Below are positions 1 to 8,000 of a stretch of 14,357 bases of DNA, in pieces; within the stretch, counting starts at the first letter, position 1; every line of letters begins with the position of its first letter. A model generated the notes under the pieces. The model saw only the letters and a list, made by a program, of their open reading frames with translations. It did not search any database and had not been told where the DNA came from. Both the position numbers and the translations under genes were made by a program. Source of the stretch: an uncultured Lachnospiraceae bacterium (GTDB taxonomy: Bacteria > Bacillota > Clostridia > Lachnospirales > Lachnospiraceae). The DNA lies in assembly GCA_958444395.1 (NCBI GenBank), contig CAUCOL010000007.1, positions 1-14,357 on the forward strand. Direction: 5' to 3'.

Positions 1-43
1 GCTGCCGGATGGGCTGTGGCAAGATACGGAAATGAGGAGTTTA

Positions 44-841
44 ATGAAACGATTTTGGAAGATATGTATGATTCCGTTGGTGCTGCTTGTGATATTGACG
101 GGAATTTTCTTCGGAGCAAGGATCAGAACTGTAAAAGTAGAGGGTAGCAGGATTTATTCTGACCAGCAGATCATCCAATCTGCCATGGCAGATAAATACG
201 CATACCATTCCTTGTATTTTCTGATCGAAAGCAGGATCAGGGGAGTGAAGTGCCTTCCGTTCACACAGGAAATAGAAGTGGAATGGCATGGCATAAGCAG
301 TATTACGCTGCATGTATACGACAAGACGATCAGCGGCTGCGTCAAGTATATGGGGCAGTATATTTATTTTGATAAAGATGGTATCGTGCTGCAGAGTCTG
401 AATAAAACGATGGACGGTGTACCGGTGGTAACAGGGATCAAGTTTGGTAAATTTGCGATCAACCAGGCATTTGATGTGGATGATGATACCCTGTTTGAAA
501 CGATCATGAATCTGTCGCAGCTGATCAGTCATTATCAGGTCGCGGTAGATCAGATCCAGTTTAAAGGAAAGAAGGTATATCTGTATTCCGGTAAGGTTAA
601 GGTATCCCTGGGAGAAAAGTCTTTTTATGATGATGATATGGCGGCACTGTCCAGCGTGCTTGCCAAAACATCTGAAAAGAAGCTGAGCGGTACGATCAAT
701 ATGGAACGTTTCCAACCGGGGGATAAGATCATACTGAAGACGAATGATCCGGTTGATTCGAAATCGAACGATACCACAGCCCAGACAGATGCGGCAAATG
801 ATACCGCAGCGAAAACAGATACGGCAGAGGATACGCAATAA
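44..841 (+). CDS. ftsQ: Cell division protein FtsQ/DivIB
   Basis: Bitopic membrane protein of the divisome that, with FtsL/DivIC and FtsB-type partners, links the Z ring to septal peptidoglycan synthesis. From the ATG at 44 it has 265 residues: a short basic N-terminus, one membrane segment at about 7-24, and a POTRA-like domain at about 26-94 opening with RTVKVEGSRIYS. A beta-rich domain follows to about 232, with a YIYFDKDGIVLQ strand typical of the family. Residues 234-265 form an Asp/Thr/Ala-rich low-complexity tail that is probably disordered. The ATG at 44 is preceded by GAGGAG at 34-39. An in-frame ATG at 32 would add four residues and overlap a TGA in another frame, so it remains possible. 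The frame stays open to the left edge. ftsZ follows 154 bp downstream, which is the usual cluster order. Sequence conservation in this family is low, so the call rests on topology, the POTRA start and the neighbour. Confidence 0.86.
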   Translation: MKRFWKICMIPLVLLVILTGIFFGARIRTVKVEGSRIYSDQQIIQSAMADKYAYHSLYFLIESRIRGVKCLPFTQEIEVEWHGISSITLHVYDKTISGCVKYMGQYIYFDKDGIVLQSLNKTMDGVPVVTGIKFGKFAINQAFDVDDDTLFETIMNLSQLISHYQVAVDQIQFKGKKVYLYSGKVKVSLGEKSFYDDDMAALSSVLAKTSEKKLSGTINMERFQPGDKIILKTNDPVDSKSNDTTAQTDAANDTAAKTDTAEDTQ

Positions 842-846
842 AAATG

Positions 847-884
847 GAATATTTACTTGTGTAAAAAAATTGAATATTCACTTG
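847..884 (+). repeat. Pair of 13-bp direct repeats upstream of ftsZ
   Basis: GAATATTTACTTG at 847-859 and GAATATTCACTTG at 872-884 differ at one base and start 25 bp apart. The second copy runs into the proposed -35 box of the ftsZ promoter (882-887) and contains the palindrome GAATATTC (872-879). The arrangement resembles a tandem operator, but the binding protein is unknown and the region is AT-rich, so chance is possible. Confidence 0.5.
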
Positions 885-910
885 ATTATTCGTACAGGAA
901 TTAGTATTAT
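882..910 (+). promoter_or_regulatory. Likely sigma-A promoter of ftsZ
   Basis: TTGATT at 882-887 and TATTAT at 905-910 are separated by 17 bp and lie in the AT-rich gap between ftsQ and ftsZ. Transcription would begin near 917, giving a leader of about 80 nt. A dedicated ftsZ promoter next to read-through from the upstream division genes is common in Firmicutes. Confidence 0.6.
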
Positions 911-995
911 ATATCATAAGGGCAATTTTAGACATCATCCCATATTTTGGATTGATATAAATTGAGATTAGTGTGAAAAATAAGGAGGAGCAATC

Positions 996-2159
996 GTGTT
1001 AGAGATTAAAACAAATGAGGCAGATTCATCCGCAAAGATTATTGTAATCGGTGTAGGTGGCGGCGGAAATAACGCTGTGAATCGAATGATAGAGGAAGGT
1101 ATCATGGGTGTTGAGTTTGTATGTATCAATACAGACAAGCAGCATCTGCTGACCTGCAAAGCACCTGTATGTCTGCAGATTGGTGAGAAGCTGACAAAAG
1201 GACTGGGTGCCGGCGCTTCACCGGAAGTAGGACAGGCTGCCGCAGAGGAGAATAAAGATGAGATCGCAGAGATCGTAAAAGGAGCCGACATGGTATTTGT
1301 CACCTGTGGTATGGGTGGAGGAACCGGTACAGGTGCCGCTCCGGTTGTAGCACAGATTGCAAAGGATATGGGTATTCTGACAGTTGGTATCGTTACGAAG
1401 CCATTTACCTTTGAAGCCCGCACACGTATGAACAATGCCGTATCCGGTATTGAACGTTTAAAGGAAAATGTAGACACGCTGATTGTGATTCCAAATGATA
1501 AATTATTAGAGATTGTTGACAGACGTACGACGATGCCGGATGCTCTCCGTAAGGCGGACGAAGTATTACAGCAGGGTGTACAGGGTATTACAGACCTGAT
1601 CAATGTTCCGGGTCTGATCAATCTGGACTTTGCCGATGTTCAGACCGTTATGAAGGACAAAGGTGTTGCCCATATCGGTATTGGTTTTGGCAGTGGAGAC
1701 GACAAGTGTACAGATGCTGTGAAACAGGCTATTTCCAGCCCATTACTGGAGACTACGATTGAGGGTGCATCCCATGTGATTGTTAATATTTCCGGAGATG
1801 TTTCCCTGTTAGAGGCTCATGAGGCAGTTTCTTATATTGAGGAGCTGACAGGTGAAAATGCCAATATTATTTTCGGTGCCATGTTCGATGAGAATGTGAC
1901 CGATCAGGTGAAGATCACGGTTATTGCGACCGGACTGGATGTAGAGAGCCAGGAGTTAAATAAACCGGCATTTATGAAGAAACCGGTTGCTCCAAAGACA
2001 AATTTTGCAACGCATGAGGGTCAGATGGCATCCGCAGTGCAGCCACAGAAGTCGGTTGCAAAGCAGCCGGCAGTGCAGCCAACGGTACCAAGTTTTACAA
2101 GACAGACATCTGATAATGGAGACATTAAGATTCCTGTTTTCTTACAGAGAAAGAAATAA
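996..2159 (+). CDS. ftsZ: Cell division GTPase FtsZ
   Basis: Tubulin-like GTPase that polymerises at mid-cell into the Z ring and recruits the division machinery. The 387-residue protein is full length. It starts at a GTG with a near-perfect ribosome site AAGGAGGAG at 982-990. The nucleotide-binding fold opens at about residue 14 with [17 protein letters not shown]. The tubulin signature GGGTGTG is at 107-113. The T7 catalytic loop NLDFAD at 209-214 keeps both aspartates needed to complete GTP hydrolysis in the neighbouring subunit. After a short Gln/Pro/Val-rich linker (about 330-372), the C-terminal peptide [12 protein letters not shown] matches the conserved tail that binds FtsA, SepF and other partners. 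Base composition and codon use look like a highly expressed housekeeping gene. An intrinsic terminator follows directly. Confidence 0.99.
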   Translation: MLEIKTNEADSSAKIIVIGVGGGGNNAVNRMIEEGIMGVEFVCINTDKQHLLTCKAPVCLQIGEKLTKGLGAGASPEVGQAAAEENKDEIAEIVKGADMVFVTCGMGGGTGTGAAPVVAQIAKDMGILTVGIVTKPFTFEARTRMNNAVSGIERLKENVDTLIVIPNDKLLEIVDRRTTMPDALRKADEVLQQGVQGITDLINVPGLINLDFADVQTVMKDKGVAHIGIGFGSGDDKCTDAVKQAISSPLLETTIEGASHVIVNISGDVSLLEAHEAVSYIEELTGENANIIFGAMFDENVTDQVKITVIATGLDVESQELNKPAFMKKPVAPKTNFATHEGQMASAVQPQKSVAKQPAVQPTVPSFTRQTSDNGDIKIPVFLQRKK

Positions 2160-2177
2160 TCTGCATACATAGACCTT

Positions 2178-2209
2178 AAGGGCTGCTGGATAGCTTAAGC
2201 AGCCCTTTT
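2178..2209 (+). terminator. Intrinsic terminator after ftsZ
   Basis: AAGGGCTGCT (2178-2187) pairs perfectly with AGCAGCCCTT (2198-2207) around a 10-nt loop and ends in a short T tract (2206-2209). It lies 18 bp after the ftsZ stop and separates the division genes from the next block. Confidence 0.85.
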
Positions 2210-2267
2210 GACGTATTACATCTCAGGGTTCGGGCAGCGTCTTTGGAATGGAGACAGGAGGATTTAA

Positions 2268-3146
2268 ATGGAACAGAAAGAACTGTGGAGAAAGGTACAG
2301 CTGAAAAAGTGTTTTCAGGTACTGCTTATTTTTACGGGCATTGTCCTGATGCAGCTGCTTGCCTACATGATCTGTGTGGCTGGGTATGCCGGACTGCAGA
2401 TTCTGAGAGGGATGCCGGCGATGGAATCTGCAAAGAATCTTTCGGAGTATATGTCATCGGCAGACAGCAGCCTGTTGATGTGGATGTCGGCTGTATCTGC
2501 ACTGTTGTGCCTGATCTGGTGTGGCATCCTGTATGCAAAATCTGATTGGCGCGAAAAGCCGTTTTCCTATCGAAAAGCATTTTGCCTGTCAAATACACTG
2601 TCGCTGATCGGGATTGGGTTTGGTGGATGTGTTGTATTGACGATGCTGTTGAGTTTTCTGGTGTCTGTTATGCCAGACTGGTTTTCTTCCTATCAGAAGA
2701 TCATGACGCATCTGGATTATAAAAGCAGTCTGATCACAGTACCCTATGTATTATTGATCGGACCGGCTTCGGAAGAACTGATCTTCCGGGGGGCGATCAT
2801 GGACAGACTGCGTATTGCATTTCCTTTTTGGCTTGCAAATGTGCTGCAGGCAGCATTGTTTGGTCTGTATCACATGAATCTGGTACAGGGACTGTATGCG
2901 TTTTGTCTGGGGATGACACTGGGGCTGATCGGCAGGGTCACGGGCAGTATCTTTTCTACGATCCTGACACACAGTATTTTTAACGGGACTTCGTATATTC
3001 AGGGGATTTGCTTTGACGGAACAGGAAAGTATGAGGCCCTGGGGATGCTGGTCGTACTGGTTGTGGCAGTGATGGCATTGATCGCGGGAATGCAGTATTA
3101 TCTGCAGCAGTACCGGGAGAAGGAGAAGCAAACACAGGAACAGTGA
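2268..3146 (+). CDS. CPBP-family intramembrane glutamic protease
   Basis: Multi-pass membrane protein of the CPBP (CAAX protease and bacteriocin-processing, Abi) family, to which eukaryotic Rce1 also belongs. It has 292 residues. The three family motifs are intact: EELIFR at 169-174 (catalytic Glu pair and Arg), FGLYH at 198-202 and HSIFN at 235-239. Hydrophobic stretches at about 17-41, 68-90, 113-135, 153-165, 185-203, 207-228 and 256-276 suggest 7-8 membrane helices. The tail after 280 is charged and cytoplasmic. The start is fixed by AGGAGG at 2256-2261, six bases before the ATG. Substrates of bacterial members are mostly unknown; some process peptides or give self-immunity to bacteriocins. 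No bacteriocin or peptide precursor gene is visible nearby, so the role here is open. The gene is 86 bp upstream of the GGDEF gene on the same strand. Confidence 0.92.
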   Translation: MEQKELWRKVQLKKCFQVLLIFTGIVLMQLLAYMICVAGYAGLQILRGMPAMESAKNLSEYMSSADSSLLMWMSAVSALLCLIWCGILYAKSDWREKPFSYRKAFCLSNTLSLIGIGFGGCVVLTMLLSFLVSVMPDWFSSYQKIMTHLDYKSSLITVPYVLLIGPASEELIFRGAIMDRLRIAFPFWLANVLQAALFGLYHMNLVQGLYAFCLGMTLGLIGRVTGSIFSTILTHSIFNGTSYIQGICFDGTGKYEALGMLVVLVVAVMALIAGMQYYLQQYREKEKQTQEQ

Positions 3147-3232
3147 TCTGATGGGGGTTTTTACGTGTACCTGTCAAGGTGCCGGAGAGAAAGAAATGAT
3201 AATAGTATGGTAACCGGCTGTGGAGGAAAATC

Positions 3233-5122
3233 ATGAAGAAAAATATAGGAATCTGCGTTGCAAATTTTCAGGATGTGGGAACATATCAGATCGTTCGTGC
3301 GGTGAGTGATTGCGCAGAAAAGCAGGGATTCAGAGTATTGATCTATGGATGTTTTTCAAAAGTGGATGTATCAAATGCATTTGGAATAGGTGAAGCTTCT
3401 ATTTTTCATTCGATTCCAATACAGGATCTGTCCGGTCTGGTCATTATGGCGCAGACGATATCAAACGAAGAGATTCTGGCATATCTGAAGCAGATAGCGA
3501 TGCAAAGGAAAATCCCGATCGTCAGCATTGACTATCCGATGGAGGAATGTTTTAATGTGCGGTTAAACTATGAGGATACATTTAAGGATATTGTAAGACA
3601 TGTGATAGAGATGCACAAATGTCGTAATCCGTTCTTTATGGCAGGATATAAAGGAAATGAATTTTCGGAGAAGCGCATTGAGAAGTTTCGGGAGGTTTTG
3701 AAAGAAAACGATCTTCCGGTGATCGAGGAACATATTGCCTATGGGGACTTTTGGGAGATGCCATCGAGAAACGCCTGTGAAAAGTGGATGCAGAACCGTG
3801 AGGATCTGCCGGATGCCATCATCTGTGCCAACGATATGATGGCGCTGAGTGTGATAGAGGTTCTGAAGAGACATAATATGAAGGTGCCGGAGGAAGTGAT
3901 CGTAACCGGATTTGATGGCTTTGAACTGGAGAGCTATTGTACACCGCGGCTTACGACAGCACAGATCAATCTGGAGGATATAGCCCGGCATACGATTCAG
4001 ATGATACAGGATAAGCTGGCACATCCGGATATACTTCCTTATACCGAATGTGTTTCCTTTAATGCACGTTATACAGAGTCCTGTGGCTGTCGTGCGGTTC
4101 AGTATATGAATACAAACCGTATCATCATGGACGTATATGGCAAGATGAGCGGAGACAGACAGCATATTAATGACATGTTTGATATGATGACCCATCTGAC
4201 AGAAAGCTATTCGATGCGGACTATGCTGGAGGGATTAAATGAATCCATTCTGTATAGCATTCACTGGAATCTGATGATCTTTGTCAGCCGTGATTTCTTT
4301 GATCATACGGATATACAGCCGCCGGAACAGATGGAGCCGACGGATCTGATCACCTTAGTGAAAAGCAAGGACGGTACCTGCACGAATCCGTTGCAGCATT
4401 TACATTGTCAGGATATTTCAAAGGAACTGATTGATTTTATGGCGGAGGAGGATCGTATCTTATTCCTTCCACTGCACTGGCAGGGAGAAATTTATGGATG
4501 CGTTGCACTGACATACCACAATGACACGATTGATTATGAATGGCTGAATGACTTCATTCTGTCTATGGCACAGATCTTTGCAACAGTCCGCCGGCAGGCA
4601 CAGCTGCATGATATGTATATCCGGGATGCGATGACAACATTATATAACCAGCGTGGATTTTACAGCGTGTTAAAGACACGGATGCAGGCATCGCCTGTGG
4701 CAAAGAAACAAATCTTTATGGCATCGGTCGATCTGGACCGCCTGAAATATATCAATGATAATTTCGGTCATGCAGAGGGGGATGTAGCGATCAAAGCAAT
4801 TGGATTGCTTTTGAAGCAGGCGATGGGAAGAAACAGTATCTGTGCCCGCTTCGGAGGTGATGAGTTTGTCGGTGTCTGCCTGCTTGCACAGGAAACGGAG
4901 ATTGATTACGAAAAAGATTTTCGGGAACGTTTTCAGCAACTTCTGGTTGACTGGAACGCCGAACAGAAGAAACCTTATCTGCTGGGGGCAAGTTATGGCC
5001 TGATCCGGGGTGAGATCGAGACCGTCGATCAGGTGGACGTATTGATGCGGGAATCCGATCAGAAGATGTACCGTTGTAAGGTCAGACATCACAGCACCAG
5101 AAGAAGCAGAAGAAACGACTGA
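3233..5122 (+). CDS. Soluble diguanylate cyclase with LacI-type ligand-binding domain
   Basis: Probable cytoplasmic enzyme making cyclic di-GMP from two GTP under control of a small ligand. It has 629 residues. Residues 1 to about 275 look like the sugar-binding half of a LacI/GalR regulator: an opening strand NIGICVANFQDVGTYQIVRAV, then CANDMMALSVIEVLK, and finally GFDGFELESYCTPRLTTAQI. There is no helix-turn-helix, signal peptide or membrane segment. About 280-455 is a linker and possible GAF-like domain ending in a helix that leads to the cyclase. The GGDEF domain covers about 460-615: SVDLDRLKYINDNFGH (metal-binding D500, N508) and an intact GGDEF at 541-545. The inhibitory RxxD site upstream of GGDEF is missing (GRNS instead), so product feedback at that site is not expected. 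The start has GGAGG six bases upstream. The amylase gene follows 80 bp later, suggesting a carbohydrate ligand, but this is inference. The tail is strongly basic. Confidence 0.9.
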   Translation: MKKNIGICVANFQDVGTYQIVRAVSDCAEKQGFRVLIYGCFSKVDVSNAFGIGEASIFHSIPIQDLSGLVIMAQTISNEEILAYLKQIAMQRKIPIVSIDYPMEECFNVRLNYEDTFKDIVRHVIEMHKCRNPFFMAGYKGNEFSEKRIEKFREVLKENDLPVIEEHIAYGDFWEMPSRNACEKWMQNREDLPDAIICANDMMALSVIEVLKRHNMKVPEEVIVTGFDGFELESYCTPRLTTAQINLEDIARHTIQMIQDKLAHPDILPYTECVSFNARYTESCGCRAVQYMNTNRIIMDVYGKMSGDRQHINDMFDMMTHLTESYSMRTMLEGLNESILYSIHWNLMIFVSRDFFDHTDIQPPEQMEPTDLITLVKSKDGTCTNPLQHLHCQDISKELIDFMAEEDRILFLPLHWQGEIYGCVALTYHNDTIDYEWLNDFILSMAQIFATVRRQAQLHDMYIRDAMTTLYNQRGFYSVLKTRMQASPVAKKQIFMASVDLDRLKYINDNFGHAEGDVAIKAIGLLLKQAMGRNSICARFGGDEFVGVCLLAQETEIDYEKDFRERFQQLLVDWNAEQKKPYLLGASYGLIRGEIETVDQVDVLMRESDQKMYRCKVRHHSTRRSRRND

Positions 5123-5202
5123 TCCTGTAAGACACAGGGAATCCGGGCGTGCAGGAACTGTATTAGTGTAGAAAATGACAGGCACGCAGAAAAGAGGAAA
5201 TT

Positions 5203-6540
5203 ATGGCATGGTACGATGAAGCAGTGTTCTATCATATTTATCCGCTGGGTTTATGTGGATGTCCACATGAGAATACAGGGGTACAGGAACATCATTTTGA
5301 TAAATTAAAACAGTGGGCAGAGCACGCCGGAAAGATGGGATGCACAGCAATCTACATCGGTCCTTTGTTTGAGTCGGTAGGACATGGGTATGAAACAACG
5401 GATTACCGCAAGGTAGACTGCCGGCTGGGCACGAACGAAGAGTTTGCGGATTTTGTTGCTTTCTGTCATGCAAAGGGGATCAAAGTAGTGGTAGATGGTG
5501 TATTTAACCATGTAGGCCGCCGTTTCTTTGCGTTTGAAGATGTATTAAAGAACCGGGAACAGTCGGCATACTGCAGCTGGTTCTGTAATCTGAACTTTGG
5601 TGGAAATAACGAATATAATGACGGATTTTGTTATGAAAACTGGGGTGGTTATAATCTGCTGGTGAAGTTAAACCAGACAAATCCACAGGTGCAGCAGTAC
5701 CTGTTTGACAGTATCCGTTTCTGGATCGATACATTTGATATAGATGGTATCCGTTTAGATGCTGCGGACGTATTGGATTTTGAATTTATGCGCCGGATGC
5801 GCCAGGAGACAGCACAGATGAAGGAAGATTTCTGGCTGATGGGTGAGGTGATACATGGAGATTACAGCCGCTGGGTCAACGACGAGACACTGCACTGTGT
5901 TACAAACTATGAACTGCATAAGGGGCTGTATTCCGGTCATAACGACCACAATTATTTTGAGATTGCACATTCGATCAAGCGGTTAAACGAGATATGCAGA
6001 GGAAAGAAGCTGTATACCTTTGTAGATAATCATGATGTGGAACGAATCTACAGTAAGCTGCAGAATAAGGCGCATTTACCTTTGGTTACCATACTTTTGT
6101 ACACGATCGATGGGATTCCATCGGTGTATTATGGTTCTGAGTTTGGAATGGAAGGGAAGAAGGAGCAGGGGTCTGACTGGAACTTACGTCCATGTCTGGA
6201 ACTGGATGAACTGCAGAAAGATCAGAAAAAAATGGAACAGATGGAACTTTGCAGCCGCCTGGGACAGTTAAAGAAGGAATACAGTGAGCTGACACAGGGA
6301 CGCTACCAGGAAATGATGCTGACGAACCGCCAGTTTGCTTTTGGACGGATCCTGGCGGATACAGCGGTTGTGACAGCATTAAACTGTGACGACCAGCCGG
6401 CTGTGCTACAGATTCAGTCACCGGTGCAGCTGCACCAGTCGAAGGATCTGCTGGAGATGGCAGACCGGGTCGAGGTACAGGGAGATACGATCCGTATCAC
6501 GCTGCCTGCCAATACCGGCACCGTACTGCATTTGTCTTAA
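5203..6540 (+). CDS. GH13 alpha-amylase-family glycoside hydrolase, intracellular
   Basis: Retaining alpha-glucan hydrolase or transglycosylase of family GH13, probably acting on maltodextrins in the cytoplasm. At 445 residues it is a compact catalytic barrel plus a short C-terminal beta domain (about 380-445), with no N-terminal carbohydrate-binding module and no signal peptide. All core GH13 motifs are present: GYETTDY at 62-68; DGVFNH at 98-103; GIRLDAADV at 182-190 with nucleophile D186; GEVIHG at 214-219 with acid/base E215; and FVDNHD at 273-278 with the transition-state Asp D278. The ATG follows AGAGGAAA within 11 bases. The subfamily and exact product pattern (maltodextrin glucosidase, cyclomaltodextrinase or neopullulanase-like) cannot be fixed from sequence reading alone. 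It probably shares a transcript with the GGDEF gene upstream and converges on hisS. Confidence 0.93.
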   Translation: MAWYDEAVFYHIYPLGLCGCPHENTGVQEHHFDKLKQWAEHAGKMGCTAIYIGPLFESVGHGYETTDYRKVDCRLGTNEEFADFVAFCHAKGIKVVVDGVFNHVGRRFFAFEDVLKNREQSAYCSWFCNLNFGGNNEYNDGFCYENWGGYNLLVKLNQTNPQVQQYLFDSIRFWIDTFDIDGIRLDAADVLDFEFMRRMRQETAQMKEDFWLMGEVIHGDYSRWVNDETLHCVTNYELHKGLYSGHNDHNYFEIAHSIKRLNEICRGKKLYTFVDNHDVERIYSKLQNKAHLPLVTILLYTIDGIPSVYYGSEFGMEGKKEQGSDWNLRPCLELDELQKDQKKMEQMELCSRLGQLKKEYSELTQGRYQEMMLTNRQFAFGRILADTAVVTALNCDDQPAVLQIQSPVQLHQSKDLLEMADRVEVQGDTIRITLPANTGTVLHLS

Positions 6541-6548
6541 TATAGCAT

Positions 6549-6611
6549 ATAGAAAATCGCAGGAAAGCGATCCTATGGCTCTTTTAGTCTATAGGAAACT
6601 GCCCTTTTTAT
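6549..6611. terminator. Possible bidirectional terminator between amylase gene and hisS
   Basis: The 85-bp convergent gap holds nested stems. ATCGC (6556-6560) pairs with GCGAT (6567-6571), extended by ATAG (6549-6552) with CTAT (6573-6576). An alternative stem pairs TCCTAT (6571-6576) with ATAGGA (6591-6596). A TTTTT run follows on the + strand at 6605-6609. On the - strand the first stem is followed by TTTTC. Both stems are short, so efficiency is uncertain, but position and T runs fit termination of both genes. Confidence 0.45.
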
Positions 6612-6625
6612 AAAGGATTTTCCAC

Positions 6626-7873
6626 TTATTGCTCCGCACCAAATAATTTTACGCCGTCTTCCTGTCCATAGACAGCGAAACCGTCGAAATTCTGTGCCTC
6701 CAGTTTGTTGAGGTATTTGCCGAGTTTCTTTGGTCTGGCGATGACAGACACCATATAGTCGCTGCGCAGCTCTTCTGCATAGGAAAGAGCCTGTGCATAG
6801 GTATCCGGATCATAGAATACGGCAATCTTTGGCTTGCGGTCAGGGATCGCATATTCATTCTCCATCAGAATACCAAAAATACGTTCAAATCCGATAGAAA
6901 AGCCAACTGCCGGAATCTCTTCGTTGACAAATTTACCGATCAGGTTGTCATAGCGTCCGCCACCGGCTACGGCACCGCTGTAGCCTTCTGCTTCGACCTC
7001 AAAGATCGTACCGGTGTAATATCCCTGTCCACGTACGAGAGAAGGAGTAAATTCGATCGGGAAAGCTCCGCCGGTTACTGTATTTACCGTGTCAATGATC
7101 TGTTTCAGATCCGTCACATGGCTGGCATCACATACCTGTGCAACAGAGTCCAGTGTTAATGCACCGGATTCAAACAGATCGATAAATTTTGTGATCGCAG
7201 CCGGATCAAAGGCCTGGGCTTCCAGCTCTTCTTTTACTCCATCAATGCCGATCTTGTCCAGTTTATCAAAGATGATCGAGAGTTTTTCATTTTCTTCTTC
7301 CGGAAAACCTGCATAGGCAAAAATGCTCTTTAAGATACGACGGTCATTGATCTTTACTTTATATTTCTTTAATCCGACACGGTTTAAAGCCTTTGTCGTT
7401 GTCAGGATCAGCTCCACCTCTGCATCATGGGAAGGATTTCCGATGATGTCGATATCACACTGCATAAATTCACGCAGACGTCCTTTCTGTGGGCGTTCGG
7501 CACGGTATACACGATCCATCTGGATGACCTTAAACGGTGTCATCAGATCATTACGGTTATTTGCAAAATAACGGGACAGAGGTAGTGTTAAGTCATAACG
7601 GAGTCCCATATCAGACAGATCTTTTTCGGTTGCGTCCTCCTTCTGGAGGGCAGATTCCAGTTTTTTGCCCCTTTTGAGGATCCTAAAGATCAGGTTCAGA
7701 TTCTCGCCGCCTTCGCTCTTATCGAGATTGACAGCGTCTTCTATGATAGGAGTCGTGATGCGTTCAAAGCCGGCATTGCGATATGTTTCAAGGATGATAT
7801 TCTGCAGGAAGTCACGAACAGCTACTTCTTTTGGAAGATAGTCCCTGGTTCCTTTTACGGGTGTTGATTTCAT
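6626..7873 (-). CDS. hisS: Histidyl-tRNA synthetase (eukaryote/Bacteroidetes-like motif 2)
   Basis: Class II aminoacyl-tRNA synthetase charging tRNA-His with histidine. From the ATG at 7873 it has 415 residues; an in-frame GTG at 7879 would add two, but the AGAAAGGA site at 7883-7890 is only 3 bases from it and 9 from the ATG. In GTG-start numbering, the opening VKGTRDYLP is at 8-16, motif 2 YRAERPQKGRLREF at 125-138, the histidine-binding signature LVRGQGYYTGTIFE at 281-294, and motif 3 AVGFSIGFERI at 324-334. The anticodon-binding domain (about 350-417) is present but ends early, at VKLFGAEQ, some 15-25 residues before the usual end. Because this domain and the RGQGYYTG loop are intact, I prefer a synthetase to the HisZ regulator. 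The motif 2 wording is closer to eukaryotic and Bacteroidetes enzymes than to the usual bacterial FRHERPQ form. Its promoter gives a leader of about 30 nt, too short for a T-box. Confidence 0.93.
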   Translation of the reverse strand: MKSTPVKGTRDYLPKEVAVRDFLQNIILETYRNAGFERITTPIIEDAVNLDKSEGGENLNLIFRILKRGKKLESALQKEDATEKDLSDMGLRYDLTLPLSRYFANNRNDLMTPFKVIQMDRVYRAERPQKGRLREFMQCDIDIIGNPSHDAEVELILTTTKALNRVGLKKYKVKINDRRILKSIFAYAGFPEEENEKLSIIFDKLDKIGIDGVKEELEAQAFDPAAITKFIDLFESGALTLDSVAQVCDASHVTDLKQIIDTVNTVTGGAFPIEFTPSLVRGQGYYTGTIFEVEAEGYSGAVAGGGRYDNLIGKFVNEEIPAVGFSIGFERIFGILMENEYAIPDRKPKIAVFYDPDTYAQALSYAEELRSDYMVSVIARPKKLGKYLNKLEAQNFDGFAVYGQEDGVKLFGAEQ

Positions 7874-7882
7874 GATCACATG

Positions 7883-7890
7883 TCCTTTCT
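7883..7890 (-). promoter_or_regulatory. hisS ribosome binding site that decides the start
   Basis: Read on the - strand this is AGAAAGGA, nine bases before the ATG at 7873 and only three before the upstream GTG at 7879. It favours the ATG. Confidence 0.65.
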
Positions 7891-7908
7891 TAATGAAAAT
7901 ATACGTTT

Positions 7909-7937
7909 ACTGTACCATATTCGGCAGACAGTGTCAA
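7909..7937 (-). promoter_or_regulatory. hisS promoter (- strand)
   Basis: On the - strand TTGACA (7937-7932) is a perfect -35 box, followed after 17 bp by TACAGT (7914-7909). TGG directly before the -10 box fits an extended -10 element. Transcription would start near 7902, leaving a leader of about 30 nt. Confidence 0.72.
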
Positions 7938-7953
7938 AAAGACAAAGTTTTTT

Positions 7954-7982
7954 TTGACTTATGCTCCAGAATAGTGTAATAT
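7954..7982 (+). promoter_or_regulatory. asd promoter P1 (+ strand)
   Basis: TTGACT (7954-7959) and TAATAT (7977-7982) are 17 bp apart. The -35 boxes of this promoter and the hisS promoter are 16 bp apart and form an inverted repeat, GTCAAAAA (7933-7940) with TTTTTGAC (7951-7958). Transcription from here would give asd a leader of about 85 nt. Confidence 0.72.
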
Positions 7983-8000
7983 TTTTTTATGTAAAATTTT

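Noticed and set aside
3..35. Frame ending in TGA at 33-35, overlapping the ATG at 32 (CRMGCGKIRK then stop)
   Set aside because: It could be the tail of an upstream division-cluster gene with an ATGA overlap, but ten residues are too few to recognise, and the ftsQ frame and a third frame are also open to the edge.
41..838. Long open frame of 265 codons opposite ftsQ
   Set aside because: It is a mirror of the ftsQ coding sequence, rich in Arg, His, Ile and Cys with no domain and no ribosome site; ftsQ fits its family and context.
968..1621. 217-codon open frame opposite ftsZ
   Set aside because: Antisense shadow of a certain ftsZ; composition is Ser/Pro/Ile-rich as expected from reverse-strand reading.
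3147..3232. Possible promoter CTGTCA (3171-3176) with GATAAT (3198-3203) before the GGDEF gene
   Set aside because: The spacer is 21 bp, too long for a sigma-A promoter, and no better pair was found.
3563..4195. 210-codon open frame opposite the GGDEF sensor gene
   Set aside because: Shadow frame with His/Ile/Cys bias and no ribosome site or recognisable motif.
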